Of a stretch of 64,000 bases of DNA, positions 25,798 to 34,166 are shown piece by piece. This DNA comes from Streptomyces sp. NBC_01306 (GTDB lineage: Bacteria > Actinomycetota > Actinomycetes > Streptomycetales > Streptomycetaceae). A program made the translations under genes and the position numbers. Positions within the stretch are counted from its first letter, which is position 1. Each line of letters starts with the position of its first letter. The stretch is taken from NCBI RefSeq assembly GCF_026340465.1, contig NZ_JAPEPC010000001.1:4512001-4576000 (forward strand), in the 5' to 3' direction. The notes beneath the pieces were generated by a model. That model did no database searches. It saw only the letters and a program-made list of their open reading frames with translations, and was not told the origin of the DNA.

Positions 25798-27300
25798 TCA
25801 GCCGGCCAGTACTTCGGCCGCGGCCACACCCGATGCGGTGGTGGCTCCGTAGGTCGTGATGTGCACCGCTCCCTGGGCCGCGGCGGCCGGCAGGCCCATC
25901 TCGATCACGACCGAGTCGGGCCGGGCGGTCAGCAGGTGCTTGAGGGAGTCCGTCATCCAGGTGTGCCGGCAGGCGTCCCGGACCACGACGACCAGCGGAC
26001 GTTCGGTGGCAGGGTCCAGCGCGTACTGGTCGAGAACGGTCAGGTCCGCCGCCACGTCCTCCTCGTGGATCCCGACCGAGGTCGTGCCGGCCAGCCGCTC
26101 GCGCAGCGGGGCCGCGACGCCCCAGGGTGTCTCCTTGGCGATGGCGAGGTTCATCGTCGGGATGAGCTCCACGACGTGCGGCGCCGCGTCGAGCGGCAGG
26201 GACCCGCCGTCCGCCACGGTCAGGCGCAGCGCGCGCCGGGCGGCCGCGAAGCCGATGTCCGACTTGATCCGGTGCGGCGGCGTGGCGTGGAAGATGCCGT
26301 TCGACCAGGCCGAGAACTCCTCGACGCGTGCGGCCGCTTCTCTCAGCCGCTCCTCGGACAGCTCACCGTTGTGGACGGCGGACACCAGGGCCGCGCTCAG
26401 CAGGCCGACCACCTCCGGGTCGGCGCTCTCGCCGCCGACGCACACCGCGTCGGCGCCGCCCGCCACCGCGCGCACCGTGGCACCGTCGATGCCGTAGAGA
26501 CCGCTGACGGCCCCCATCTCGATGGCGTCCGTGATGACCAGGCCGTCGAAGCCCATCTCCTTGCGCAGCAGGTCGACGAGGAGGCGCGGGCTCAGCGTGG
26601 CGGGGAGGTCGGCATCGTAGGCCGGCACGAGCAGATGACCGCTCATGACGGCCCGCACTCCGCTCTCCATGGCCGCGTGGAACGGCGGGAGCGCCTGCTC
26701 CCTGACGTCTTCGGCGGTCGCGTCGTAGCGGGGCAGCCCGAGATGGGAGTCCACCGCGGTGTCGCCGTGCCCGGGGAAGTGCTTGGCGCAGGCGGCCACT
26801 CCGGCGGACTGGAGACCGCGGATCCAGGCGCCGGTGTGCCGGGCCACCAGATCCGGGGTCGAGCCGAACGATCTGACGCCGATGACCGGGTTGTTCGGAT
26901 TCGAGTTGACGTCCGCACTGGGGGCGTAGGTCAGGCTGATGCCGGCGGAGTGCAGCTCGTGGCCGATGTCCCGGCCGACCGCTTCCGTCAGTTCCGTGTC
27001 GTCGATCGCGCCCAGCGCCAGATTCCCCGGGCGGGTGCTGCCGGTCAGCGACTCGATCCTGGTGACGTCGCCGGCTTCCTCGTCGATGGCGATGATGAGG
27101 TCCGGGTTCTCCGCGCGCAGTTGCCGGGTGAGCCGGATCAGCTGACCCGGGTTGGCGATGTTGCGGGAGAAGAGAACAACGCTGGACAGTCCCTCACCGA
27201 TCCGGCGGAGCAGCCAGTCCGGTGCCTCGGTGCCCTTGAAGCCAGGCTGGAGGATCTTGTAGGCGAGGTGCGTCAGTTCACTGCTTGGTGTGCTGGGCAA
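25798..27300 (-). CDS. GH3 beta-N-acetylhexosaminidase (NagZ-like)
   Basis: 500 residues from a TTG start at 27300 (AGGAAGG 11 bp before); the frame runs to 27405 but that start lies inside the promoter and operators. GH3 features: LFSRNIANP near 44-51, IIAIDEEAGDVTR near 69-81, the NagZ-type catalytic loop KHFPGHGDT at 173-181 with the Asp/His dyad Asp184/His186, and the nucleophile Asp258 in VITDAIEMG. No signal peptide, so probably cytoplasmic hydrolysis of N-acetylglucosaminides from chitin or peptidoglycan turnover. Two DasR-like operators overlap its promoter, fitting GlcNAc control. Confidence 0.85.
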   Translation of the reverse strand: MPSTPSSELTHLAYKILQPGFKGTEAPDWLLRRIGEGLSSVVLFSRNIANPGQLIRLTRQLRAENPDLIIAIDEEAGDVTRIESLTGSTRPGNLALGAIDDTELTEAVGRDIGHELHSAGISLTYAPSADVNSNPNNPVIGVRSFGSTPDLVARHTGAWIRGLQSAGVAACAKHFPGHGDTAVDSHLGLPRYDATAEDVREQALPPFHAAMESGVRAVMSGHLLVPAYDADLPATLSPRLLVDLLRKEMGFDGLVITDAIEMGAVSGLYGIDGATVRAVAGGADAVCVGGESADPEVVGLLSAALVSAVHNGELSEERLREAAARVEEFSAWSNGIFHATPPHRIKSDIGFAAARRALRLTVADGGSLPLDAAPHVVELIPTMNLAIAKETPWGVAAPLRERLAGTTSVGIHEEDVAADLTVLDQYALDPATERPLVVVVRDACRHTWMTDSLKHLLTARPDSVVIEMGLPAAAAQGAVHITTYGATTASGVAAAEVLAG

Positions 27301-27364
27301 GGTCAGCCGGGCCTTCCTGGCGTGCCGATAGGGGACCGAGCCGCCATGTGCTTGGCCATGCGCT

Positions 27365-27397
27365 TGGTCCAGACCAATTGGATAGTGGCCTGGACCA
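27365..27397 (-). promoter_or_regulatory. Two DasR-responsive-element-like operators
   Basis: TGGTCCAGACCA (27365-27376) and TGGCCTGGACCA (27386-27397) closely match the known DasR site core TGGTCTAGACCA, one and two bases off respectively. They are 9 bp apart, upstream of the hexosaminidase start and overlapping its candidate promoter. DasR represses GlcNAc/chitin genes in Streptomyces; site identity is from sequence match. Confidence 0.8.
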
Positions 27398-27410
27398 GGC
27401 GTCACGTCAA
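27382..27410 (-). promoter_or_regulatory. Candidate promoter of the hexosaminidase gene
   Basis: On the minus strand a -35 TTGACG (27410-27405) and a -10 CACTAT (27387-27382) are 17 bp apart. The upstream DasR-like site lies mainly between the two hexamers, overlapping the -10 by two bases, and the other just beyond the -10, a layout that would give direct repression. Confidence 0.5.
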
Positions 27411-27493
27411 GTGCCCTGATGGTGCGTGCTCGCCCCTGTTCGCCCGAAATGACATACCGTCAAGACCGGTCACATACCTGCCCGTAGGATGTG

Positions 27494-29230
27494 TTACTCG
27501 CCGTGCCCCCGAACGATCTCCTTCACCTTCGCCACCGCGAAGCCCCAGCCCTGTTCGACGGTCGGCTTGGCCGGTACGGCGATCTCGTCCGGGTTCGTCA
27601 GTACGTCCAGCAGGACGGGTCCCGGCGTGCTGAAGGCGCGCTGCACAGCGTCCTCCAGATCGGCGGGGTCGGTCACCCGGATCCCGGTGATGCCCATCGC
27701 GGTGGCGACGGCGGCGAAGTCCGGGTTGTCGAGCACCGTGCCGAACTCCGGCAGGCCCACCTGCTCCTGCTCCAGCTTCACCATGCCGAGCCGGCGGTTG
27801 TCGAACACCACGAGTTTTACCGGTAGTTCATTGGTCTTGAGCGTCATCAGATCGCCCAGCAGCATGCTCAGCCCGCCGTCACCGCAGAAGGCGACCACCT
27901 GCCGCTCCCGGTCCAGGCACTGTGCTCCGAGTGCGTGGGGCATGGCGTTGGCCATGGAGCCCAGGTTGTACGAGCCGAGCAGTCGCCGCGCCCCGCGCAT
28001 CTCGACGAAGCGCGAGAGCCACACGGTGGCCATCCCGGTGTCGGAGGTGAAGACCGCGTCGTCCGCGGCGAGCCGGTCCACCGCGGCGGCCAGCGCCTCG
28101 GGCCGGACCCCGTGCTCCGGATTGTCCAGAGCCGAACGGGCCCGCCCGGCCGCCCTCTTGTCGTGCTCCGGGTCGGCGAGCGCGGCCTGGCCCTCGCGCC
28201 AGGTCTCGAAGTGCTTGCGGGCATGGTCCAGATGGCCGCGGTCGCGGTCGCTCCCGGCGCCGAGATGCTTGAGCAGGTCCCGCACGGTGGCGCCCACATC
28301 GCCGACCAGGCCGGTCTCGACCGGGACACGCCGCCCTATGTGCGTGGGCTCGGTGTCCACCTGGATCACGGACTTTCCCTCCGGGTACCACTCCCGGTAC
28401 GGGAAGTCGGTCCCCAGCAGCAACAGGGTGTCGGCGTCGTGCAGGGCCGAGGCGGCCGCGGGATTGCCGATCAGCCCGGTCTGTCCGACCTGGTACGGGT
28501 TGTCCGCGCCCTCGAAGCCCTCCTTCGCCTTGAGCGTGAGCACCATCGGCGCGGCGAGCCGGTCCGCCAGGGCCAGCACATCGGTGCGGGACGCGCGGGC
28601 GCCCCGGCCGACGAGCAGGGTGACGCGTCCGGCGCGGTCGAGCAGCCCCGCCGCCTCACGGGTGGCCGACTCCTCGGGCCGGGTCACCGCCGGGCCGATC
28701 GAGAAGCGGGCCCTGCGGTCGGTGCCCAGCTTCCGGTCCCCGATGTCGGCGGGCACGGTGAGCACGGCAACACCCTTGTGCCCGAGGGCGTTCCGGACGG
28801 CTGTCTCCAGCATCTGCGGCAGCTGGTCGGGCGAGGAGAGGGTCGCCCGGAAGACCGCCACATCGCTGAAGAGGGCGTCGTTGTCGACCTCCTGAAAGGC
28901 GTCGCTGCCGACGTCGGCCAACGGCACCTGCCCCGCGATCACCAGGACCGGTGTGCGGCTCTTGGCCGCGTCGTACAAGCCGTTCAGCAGATGGATGGAG
29001 CCCGGGCCGACGGTGCCCATGCAGACACCGAGGCGGCCGGAGAGCTGGGACTGGGCGCTCGCGGCGAAGGCCGCGGCCTCCTCGTGGCGACAGCCCACCC
29101 ACTCCACGCCCTCGGTGGTACGGATGGCCTCGGTCACGGGATTGAGTGCGTCCCCGACGACGCCGAACACCTGGTGGACGTCCAGTTCGCGCAGGGCGTC
29201 CACGATGACACGGGCAACAGTACGGCTCAC
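27494..29230 (-). CDS. Thiamine-diphosphate enzyme, pyruvate oxidase/acetolactate-synthase-like (PoxB type)
   Basis: 578 residues with the three domains of the ThDP/FAD oxidase family. Catalytic Glu in CRHEEAAAF (about 50-51), the central domain (about 190-330), and the ThDP motif beginning GDGGLSMLLGDL and ending in FDN near 430-460. Length fits PoxB (572). GTG start at 29230 with GGAGG 6 bp before. It lies 74 bp downstream of the FMN glutamate-synthase-like gene on the same strand. Likely reaction is oxidative decarboxylation of pyruvate or another 2-oxo acid; acetolactate synthesis cannot be excluded. Membrane attachment is not evident. Confidence 0.85.
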   Translation of the reverse strand: MSRTVARVIVDALRELDVHQVFGVVGDALNPVTEAIRTTEGVEWVGCRHEEAAAFAASAQSQLSGRLGVCMGTVGPGSIHLLNGLYDAAKSRTPVLVIAGQVPLADVGSDAFQEVDNDALFSDVAVFRATLSSPDQLPQMLETAVRNALGHKGVAVLTVPADIGDRKLGTDRRARFSIGPAVTRPEESATREAAGLLDRAGRVTLLVGRGARASRTDVLALADRLAAPMVLTLKAKEGFEGADNPYQVGQTGLIGNPAAASALHDADTLLLLGTDFPYREWYPEGKSVIQVDTEPTHIGRRVPVETGLVGDVGATVRDLLKHLGAGSDRDRGHLDHARKHFETWREGQAALADPEHDKRAAGRARSALDNPEHGVRPEALAAAVDRLAADDAVFTSDTGMATVWLSRFVEMRGARRLLGSYNLGSMANAMPHALGAQCLDRERQVVAFCGDGGLSMLLGDLMTLKTNELPVKLVVFDNRRLGMVKLEQEQVGLPEFGTVLDNPDFAAVATAMGITGIRVTDPADLEDAVQRAFSTPGPVLLDVLTNPDEIAVPAKPTVEQGWGFAVAKVKEIVRGHGE

Positions 29231-29304
29231 AGAAGCCTCCGGTTCGGACGGGCAGAGAGGGGGATCAAGGGCTGGGTCGGGGGATCGGAAGGGCTGAGGC
29301 TGTC

Positions 29305-30888
29305 TCAGACGGTGAAGCGGTCGGGGTCGGCGGCCCGCCAGTCGGCGGCCCAGGACTCGGGCGCCTCCGCGAGCAGCTGCCCGGGTGCCAGCCACTCGTA
29401 CATCTCCTCGTACGAGCGCACGGTGAAAGGGTCTGTACGGCGCCGCAGCATGTGCGGGCGCAGGTCTGCCGGGTCCGCCACACCCATGCTGGCCATGATC
29501 TGCTGGGCGCTCGCCACGGTCGCGTGCTGGAAACGCTGGACTCGGAGCGTCTTGTCGCCGACGTGAAGCGCGCGGGCACGCCGGGGGTCCTGGGTGGTGA
29601 CACCGGCGGGGCAGGTGTTGGTGTGGCAGCGCTGCGCCTGGATGCAGCCCACGGCGAACATCATCGCGCGCGCCGCGTTGCCGTAATCCGCGCCCTGCAG
29701 CAGCCGCTTGACCAGATCGGCGCCGGTGGCGATCTTGCCGCTCGCGCCGATCCTGATGCGGTCGCGCAGCCCGGTGCCGACGAGGGCGTTGTGTACGTCG
29801 AGCAGGCCGTCGGTGAGCGGGGTGCCGAGCTGGTCGGCGTATTCCAGCGGGGCCGCGCCGGTGCCGCCCTCGGCGCCGTCCACGATGATGAAGTCCGGTG
29901 CGGTGCCCTCTTCCAGCATGGCCTTGCACACGGCGAGGAACTGGCGCCGCGACCCGGGGCAGAGCTTGAATCCGGTGGGCTTGCCGCCGGACAGTTCCCG
30001 CATCTGCACGAGGAAGCGCACCAGTTCGCGGGGGGTGGAGAACTCCCGGTGGTACGGGGGCGAGATGACGGTCTCGCCCTGCGGCACTCCCCGTGCCCGG
30101 GCGATCTCCGCGTTCACCTTGGCCCCCGGCAGCACCCCGCCGATCCCCGGCTTGGCGCCCTGCGACAGCTTGAGCGACACGCACTTCACCTGATCGTGCG
30201 CCGCCTTGTCGGCGAACTCCTCCGGCTTGAACCCGCCGTCATCGGTGCGGCAGCCGAAGTACCCGGTGCCGATCTCCCAGACGAGGTCGCCGCCCGGCCG
30301 CAGATGGTATTCCGACAGGCCGCCCTCACCCGTGTCATGGGCGAAACCGCCTGCCGCGGCACCGCCGTTGAGCGCCAGGACCGCGTTCGCCGACAGGGAG
30401 CCGAAGCTCATCGCCGACACGTTCAGCAGCGCCATGTCGTACGGGCGGGTGCAGTCGGGCCCGCCGATCCGTACCCGGGGCGTGGTCTGCGGGACCGGGC
30501 AGGGCGCCATCGACGGCACAAGGGACTCGTAGCCCGTCTCGTAGACATCGCGCTCGGTCCCGAACGGCTCCTCGGCCGCGGTGCCCTTCGCGCGTTCGTA
30601 GACGATGCTGCGGGTGTCGCGGTCGAAGGGCCGCCCGTCGTAGTTCCGTTCCACGAAGTACTGCTGCAGCTCGGGGCGTACGCGCTCCAGAAGGTAGCGG
30701 GCGTGCCCGATGATCGGGTAGTTGCGCAGCACCGTGTGCCTGCGCTGGCTCAGGTCCCACACGCCGAGCGACCCGAGCAGGGCGAGTGGCACAGCGGCGG
30801 ACAGCCACCACCACGAGACCCACCCGGCAGCTCCCCATGCGGCGAGAGCTGCAAGGACCGTCATACCGACACAGCCGATTCGTTTCAC
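29305..30888 (-). CDS. FMN-binding glutamate synthase-family protein, membrane-anchored
   Basis: 527 residues. One or two hydrophobic helices at about 5-42, then the glutamate-synthase central/FMN barrel (PF01645-like): MALLNVSAMSFGSLSANAV, GAKPGIGGVLPG, IIVDGAEGGTGAAP, IGASGKIATGADL, and an iron-sulfur cysteine cluster CIQAQRCHTNTCPAG near 430-445. It lacks the amidotransferase domain of true GltB, so it is not a stand-alone glutamate synthase; stand-alone members have poorly known roles. GTG start at 30888; an internal ATG eight codons later is an alternative. It probably heads a two-gene operon with the ThDP enzyme. Confidence 0.85.
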   Translation of the reverse strand: MKRIGCVGMTVLAALAAWGAAGWVSWWWLSAAVPLALLGSLGVWDLSQRRHTVLRNYPIIGHARYLLERVRPELQQYFVERNYDGRPFDRDTRSIVYERAKGTAAEEPFGTERDVYETGYESLVPSMAPCPVPQTTPRVRIGGPDCTRPYDMALLNVSAMSFGSLSANAVLALNGGAAAGGFAHDTGEGGLSEYHLRPGGDLVWEIGTGYFGCRTDDGGFKPEEFADKAAHDQVKCVSLKLSQGAKPGIGGVLPGAKVNAEIARARGVPQGETVISPPYHREFSTPRELVRFLVQMRELSGGKPTGFKLCPGSRRQFLAVCKAMLEEGTAPDFIIVDGAEGGTGAAPLEYADQLGTPLTDGLLDVHNALVGTGLRDRIRIGASGKIATGADLVKRLLQGADYGNAARAMMFAVGCIQAQRCHTNTCPAGVTTQDPRRARALHVGDKTLRVQRFQHATVASAQQIMASMGVADPADLRPHMLRRRTDPFTVRSYEEMYEWLAPGQLLAEAPESWAADWRAADPDRFTV

Positions 30889-31143
30889 TCGGGACGGGTT
30901 GCCCGGTTCGGTTCTTCCACACCTCGGGAAACCCCCAGGGGCCCCTCAGCGACGTGTGCGATACGCCTCACCGGGCCTTCGGGCCGTCCGGGGTTCCTCC
31001 TGTGAACGCCATGGTCACCTCGCCGTTCACCATTCAATTGAAGCCTTGAGGACCGGGCTGCCTGGCTCCCTTTGCGTGCGTCCGCTTCCTGAGTTTGACT
31101 GAGACCGCAAGGAACGAATCCCCCTATAAGGATGGGAAGCGTC

Positions 31144-31332
31144 ATGAACTCCACTGAATCGGTGACCGACCGCCTGGCAACCGACCTCGATGAGGATGTC
31201 GAGGCCGCGCTCAACCCGGGCGAGGCCGAAGGCGTCTTCCGTGACTCGCGTGAATGCGCGAGCCTGGCGCTCATCGGCGGAACAGGCGCGCTGCTGCTCT
31301 CGCCGCCGACTCCGCGCCCGAAGAAGGCGTAA
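31144..31332 (+). CDS. 62-residue peptide, candidate precursor of a modified peptide
   Basis: Small protein opening a coupled operon. The ATG at 31144 has GGGAAG 4 bp before; an in-frame ATG at 31132 is worse placed. Residues 1-36 are acidic and helix-prone like a leader (TDRLATDLDEDVEAALNPGE); the rest is a hydrophobic Gly/Leu stretch with one Cys38 (ECASLALIGGTGALLL) and a basic proline tail ending PPTPRPKKA. This leader/core contrast and the following unknown enzymes suggest a ribosomally made, modified peptide, but no known class motif is present. A GG at 45-46 could be a cleavage site. Alternatively it is a small structural protein. Confidence 0.6.
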   Translation: MNSTESVTDRLATDLDEDVEAALNPGEAEGVFRDSRECASLALIGGTGALLLSPPTPRPKKA

Positions 31333-31342
31333 GCAGTCGCAC

Positions 31343-32029
31343 ATGGACCAGTCAAGTGCGTCCTCCCGCATCGCGGGGGCTGTGCGTGACCTGGCGTCCG
31401 AGGTGGTCTTCGCTCTGCAGAGCGGAGACCACCTCTCCACGGTCTGCGGCGCCGCCGGAATCGGCGAGGACGACAGAACCGGGATCGCCGCGGTCAGGGT
31501 CATCGGGGCAGATCTGCTGCTGCCGAGCCTGCTGTACGGACGTGATCCGCACCCCGGCGACGTGGCGGTGCTCCAGCGTGCCGTGATCGACTTCCCGCCG
31601 CGCGCGGGCGGCCCGGCGGCGACCGCCTGGAGCCACTGGGCGATGGAGTCGGCGCTCGGCACGCCCCGGATGGGTGAGACGGTGGGGGAACCCGACGCCG
31701 CGTGGCTCGAACAGGCCCCGTGGCAGGCGTTCACCCACCAGCTCTCCGTGCTCGCGCCGCTCGCCCGGCCCGCTTCCGCCTCGGCGGTCAACCGGGTCGC
31801 GAGCCGCCGGCCGGCCGATGTGGCCCGCGGATTCGTCCGGGCCGTACGGCGCCGGGACTGGCTCCAGGCGGCCGGGGCCGGCCGCTGGCTGGCCACGCTC
31901 GACGGGGTGCCCGACACCCTGGGCCTGGCCGCCGGTCTGGACTTCGTCCAGCTCATGGGCGGTCAGGATCCCCGGGTGGCCCTCCATCTGCGCGCGGCCG
32001 GCCTGATCAGGTCGGGACAGGCGCGGTGA
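31343..32029 (+). CDS. Unknown protein following the small peptide
   Basis: 228 residues, no recognised family, soluble and Ala/Arg-rich, no signal or membrane segment. Recognisable landmarks are AWSHWAMESALGTPRMGE near 94-111, FTHQLSVLAPLARP near 131-144, and a helical C-terminus with VARGFVRAVRRRDWLQAAGAGRWLATL. It starts 10 bp after the peptide stop, and its own stop overlaps the next gene by 4 bp (GTGA). It could be a peptide-recognition or tailoring factor; that is a guess from position. Confidence 0.7.
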   Translation: MDQSSASSRIAGAVRDLASEVVFALQSGDHLSTVCGAAGIGEDDRTGIAAVRVIGADLLLPSLLYGRDPHPGDVAVLQRAVIDFPPRAGGPAATAWSHWAMESALGTPRMGETVGEPDAAWLEQAPWQAFTHQLSVLAPLARPASASAVNRVASRRPADVARGFVRAVRRRDWLQAAGAGRWLATLDGVPDTLGLAAGLDFVQLMGGQDPRVALHLRAAGLIRSGQAR

Positions 32030-33141
32030 CGGCCGCCCCGGAAGCGCGAACACAGGCCCCGGGCAACGGACTTGTGGACGGTATCGCGGGTGCCGCCCTG
32101 GGCTGGGTGCGGGAGAACCGCTCCGGGTTCGTGCTGCCCGACGACGTCCTCGAACCCCACACCGACGTCAACCGCACCATGAAGCCCCTGGGCGAACTGG
32201 CGCAGCTGTGCACCACGGTCCGCCGCCGCACCCGCCCCGACGACCCGCACCATGCGGCCGCCGCCGCTCTCGTACGGTTCGCCTGGGAGCAGGTCCGCGA
32301 GGGCGAACTGCTCCTCGACCTGGCCCGCAACGAGCCGTTCGCCACGTACCCCTTCGAGATCTACGCGGCCTTCGCCGGCGAAGGCCTGCGCCACGAGGGT
32401 TTCGAACGCCTCGCCTCCGTCGTCGCCACCACCCGGGGCTGGGCGCTCACCGAGCAGCACGCCAACCGCGAGCTGGGGCTGCTCAACTCCGAGCGGCGGA
32501 TCGGCGTCCCCCCGCACACGGCGGCGGACCCGGTCCTGCGCCGCACCTGGCTCGGCGGGCTGCCCGAGCCGTGGACCTTCGAGCGGGCTTCCGGGTACGC
32601 CCTGACGCATGTGGTCTTCCACATCACCGACTGGGGCAACGCCCCGCACCGGATGCCTGATGACGTCGCCGGGTATCTCGGTACGTGGCTCCCGGCGTGG
32701 ATCGACGGCTGCTTCGAGAACGGCCAGTGGGATCTGGGCGGCGAACTGCTCGCCGTCGCCGCCTGTCTGCCGGACCCGCCGCCGGTGGCGCTCGTGGAGA
32801 CCTGGTGGCCGGTGCTCGCCGCCGTACAGGACGGCACGGGCGCGGTTCCGGAGACGGGCCCGCCGCTCGTACGGGGCGGGGGAGGGAGCCGGGCCGGCGG
32901 GCCGGGAGCCGGGGCCGCAGCCGAGCCCACCGAACCCACCGGACCCACCGAAACCCGTGAGGCTCCCCGTGAGTTCGTGAACTGCTACCACTCGACACTG
33001 GTCACGGCCTTCGCGGCCGCCCTGACCCTGGCCAGGAACAGCCCGGCGGACCCGGCCGCGGATCCCCGGCGGATCCCGGAGACCGGCGTCGCAGGGCAGC
33101 AGCCGGACCTGGTCGGCCCACCGGACGGAGGCGCCGTATGA
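32026..33141 (+). CDS. THxxFHxTDWG protein, copy 1 (DUF6895-like)
   Basis: 371 residues from a GTG at 32026 inside the previous stop. Mostly helical, with MKPLGELAQLC at about 50-60, LLNSERRIGVPP near 160, the motif THVVFHITDWG near 200-210, and a WDLGGELLAVAACLP strand near 240-254. A Gly/Pro-rich insert (about 285-312) precedes the conserved end HSTLVTAFAAALTLAR. It is clearly paralogous to the next gene over its whole length. The conserved His, His, Asp and Trp could form a metal or catalytic site. I associate this family with DUF6895 from memory, with low certainty; no biochemical role is known to me. Confidence 0.7.
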   Translation: MTAAPEARTQAPGNGLVDGIAGAALGWVRENRSGFVLPDDVLEPHTDVNRTMKPLGELAQLCTTVRRRTRPDDPHHAAAAALVRFAWEQVREGELLLDLARNEPFATYPFEIYAAFAGEGLRHEGFERLASVVATTRGWALTEQHANRELGLLNSERRIGVPPHTAADPVLRRTWLGGLPEPWTFERASGYALTHVVFHITDWGNAPHRMPDDVAGYLGTWLPAWIDGCFENGQWDLGGELLAVAACLPDPPPVALVETWWPVLAAVQDGTGAVPETGPPLVRGGGGSRAGGPGAGAAAEPTEPTGPTETREAPREFVNCYHSTLVTAFAAALTLARNSPADPAADPRRIPETGVAGQQPDLVGPPDGGAV

Positions 33142-34166
33142 ACGACAGCCGGCAGACGGAGAGCGGCGACGCGGACGGTGTGGGCGGCGGGACCCCAGCA
33201 GGCGCGGCAGCCGGTACCGGCACGGACGCCGGCACCGGCGCCGCCACCGGCATCCGGCAGATCCACGCTGTCGGATCCCGCGCCCTGGAGTGGCTGTACG
33301 CCCACCGGGACGGCTTCCGCCTGGAGGACGACCCGGACCCCGAGACCGGCGCATTGGACCGCTTCAAGCCGCTCGGCGAGCTGGCCCTCATCGGGAAGGT
33401 CATCTTCCGCGAGGGCGTCGCGGGCTCGCAGCAGGCCACGACCGCGCGCAAGCTGCTGGACCACGCCTGGCACGAGCTGCTGGCGTCCGGGGCCAGGCTC
33501 GCCGAGGGCCAGACCCACGAGCCGCTGTCGCCGGTGCCCTTCGAGGTCTACGTACCGTTCAAGGAGCTCGGTTACAGCAACCCGCAGGTCGAGGCCGCGG
33601 CCCGGCTCAACCACCGGCTCGTCAGCCGGCAGGTGATGGAAGTGCTGCCGGTCCGCCGGCTCGGGCTCTCCGCCATGGAGCGCCGCTTCGGTCTCCCGCC
33701 CGCCGTGCCGGAGGACGAGGCCGCTGCCCGCACCTGGCTCGCCCACCGCCCGGAGCCCTGGACGGTGGAGGGCCACATCGGCTACGACATCACGCACACG
33801 GTCTTCCACCTGACCGACTGGGGTGAGAACCCGTCCGGTCTGCCCCCGGCCGTCGCCGACTATCTGGCCACCTGGCTGCCGGTCTGGCTGGACGACTGGC
33901 TCGACCTCGGACGGTGGGACCTGCTCGGCGAACTGCTCGTCGTGGACGCCTGCCTGCCGGAACCGACGCTGGACCCGGCGGCCTGGCGCGGCTTCGCGGC
34001 AGCCCAGCAGCCCGACGGCGCGATGCCCGTGCTGGGCCCGATGCCCGAGGGCGACGCGGAGCACGTCTTCGATCTCGTCTACCACCCGACCCTGGTGGCG
34101 GCGTTCGCCTCCGCGCTGGCGGTCTCCCGCGCCATGGCGGACCTGACCGCACCGGCCCCCTCATGA
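33138..34166 (+). CDS. THxxFHxTDWG protein, copy 2 (DUF6895-like)
   Basis: 342 residues. Start ATG overlaps the stop of copy 1 (ATGA) and its own stop overlaps the next start (ATGA). After a Gly/Ala-rich N-terminus (1-38) it parallels copy 1: FKPLGELALIGKV, LGLSAMERRFGLPP, THTVFHLTDWG, WDLLGELLVVDACLP, and YHPTLVAAFASALAVSR at the end. Conservation of the same residues in two adjacent, diverged copies suggests a heteromeric complex or two successive steps on the same substrate. Confidence 0.7.
   Translation: MNDSRQTESGDADGVGGGTPAGAAAGTGTDAGTGAATGIRQIHAVGSRALEWLYAHRDGFRLEDDPDPETGALDRFKPLGELALIGKVIFREGVAGSQQATTARKLLDHAWHELLASGARLAEGQTHEPLSPVPFEVYVPFKELGYSNPQVEAAARLNHRLVSRQVMEVLPVRRLGLSAMERRFGLPPAVPEDEAAARTWLAHRPEPWTVEGHIGYDITHTVFHLTDWGENPSGLPPAVADYLATWLPVWLDDWLDLGRWDLLGELLVVDACLPEPTLDPAAWRGFAAAQQPDGAMPVLGPMPEGDAEHVFDLVYHPTLVAAFASALAVSRAMADLTAPAPS

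Noticed and set aside
25390..27633. 747-residue plus-strand frame
   Set aside because: Opposite the GH3 gene, whose catalytic motifs are clear; the plus-strand product has no recognisable domain.
31095..31130. TTGACT and TATAAG as promoter of the peptide operon
   Set aside because: The spacing is 24 bp, too long for a sigma-70 type promoter; no firm promoter could be named.
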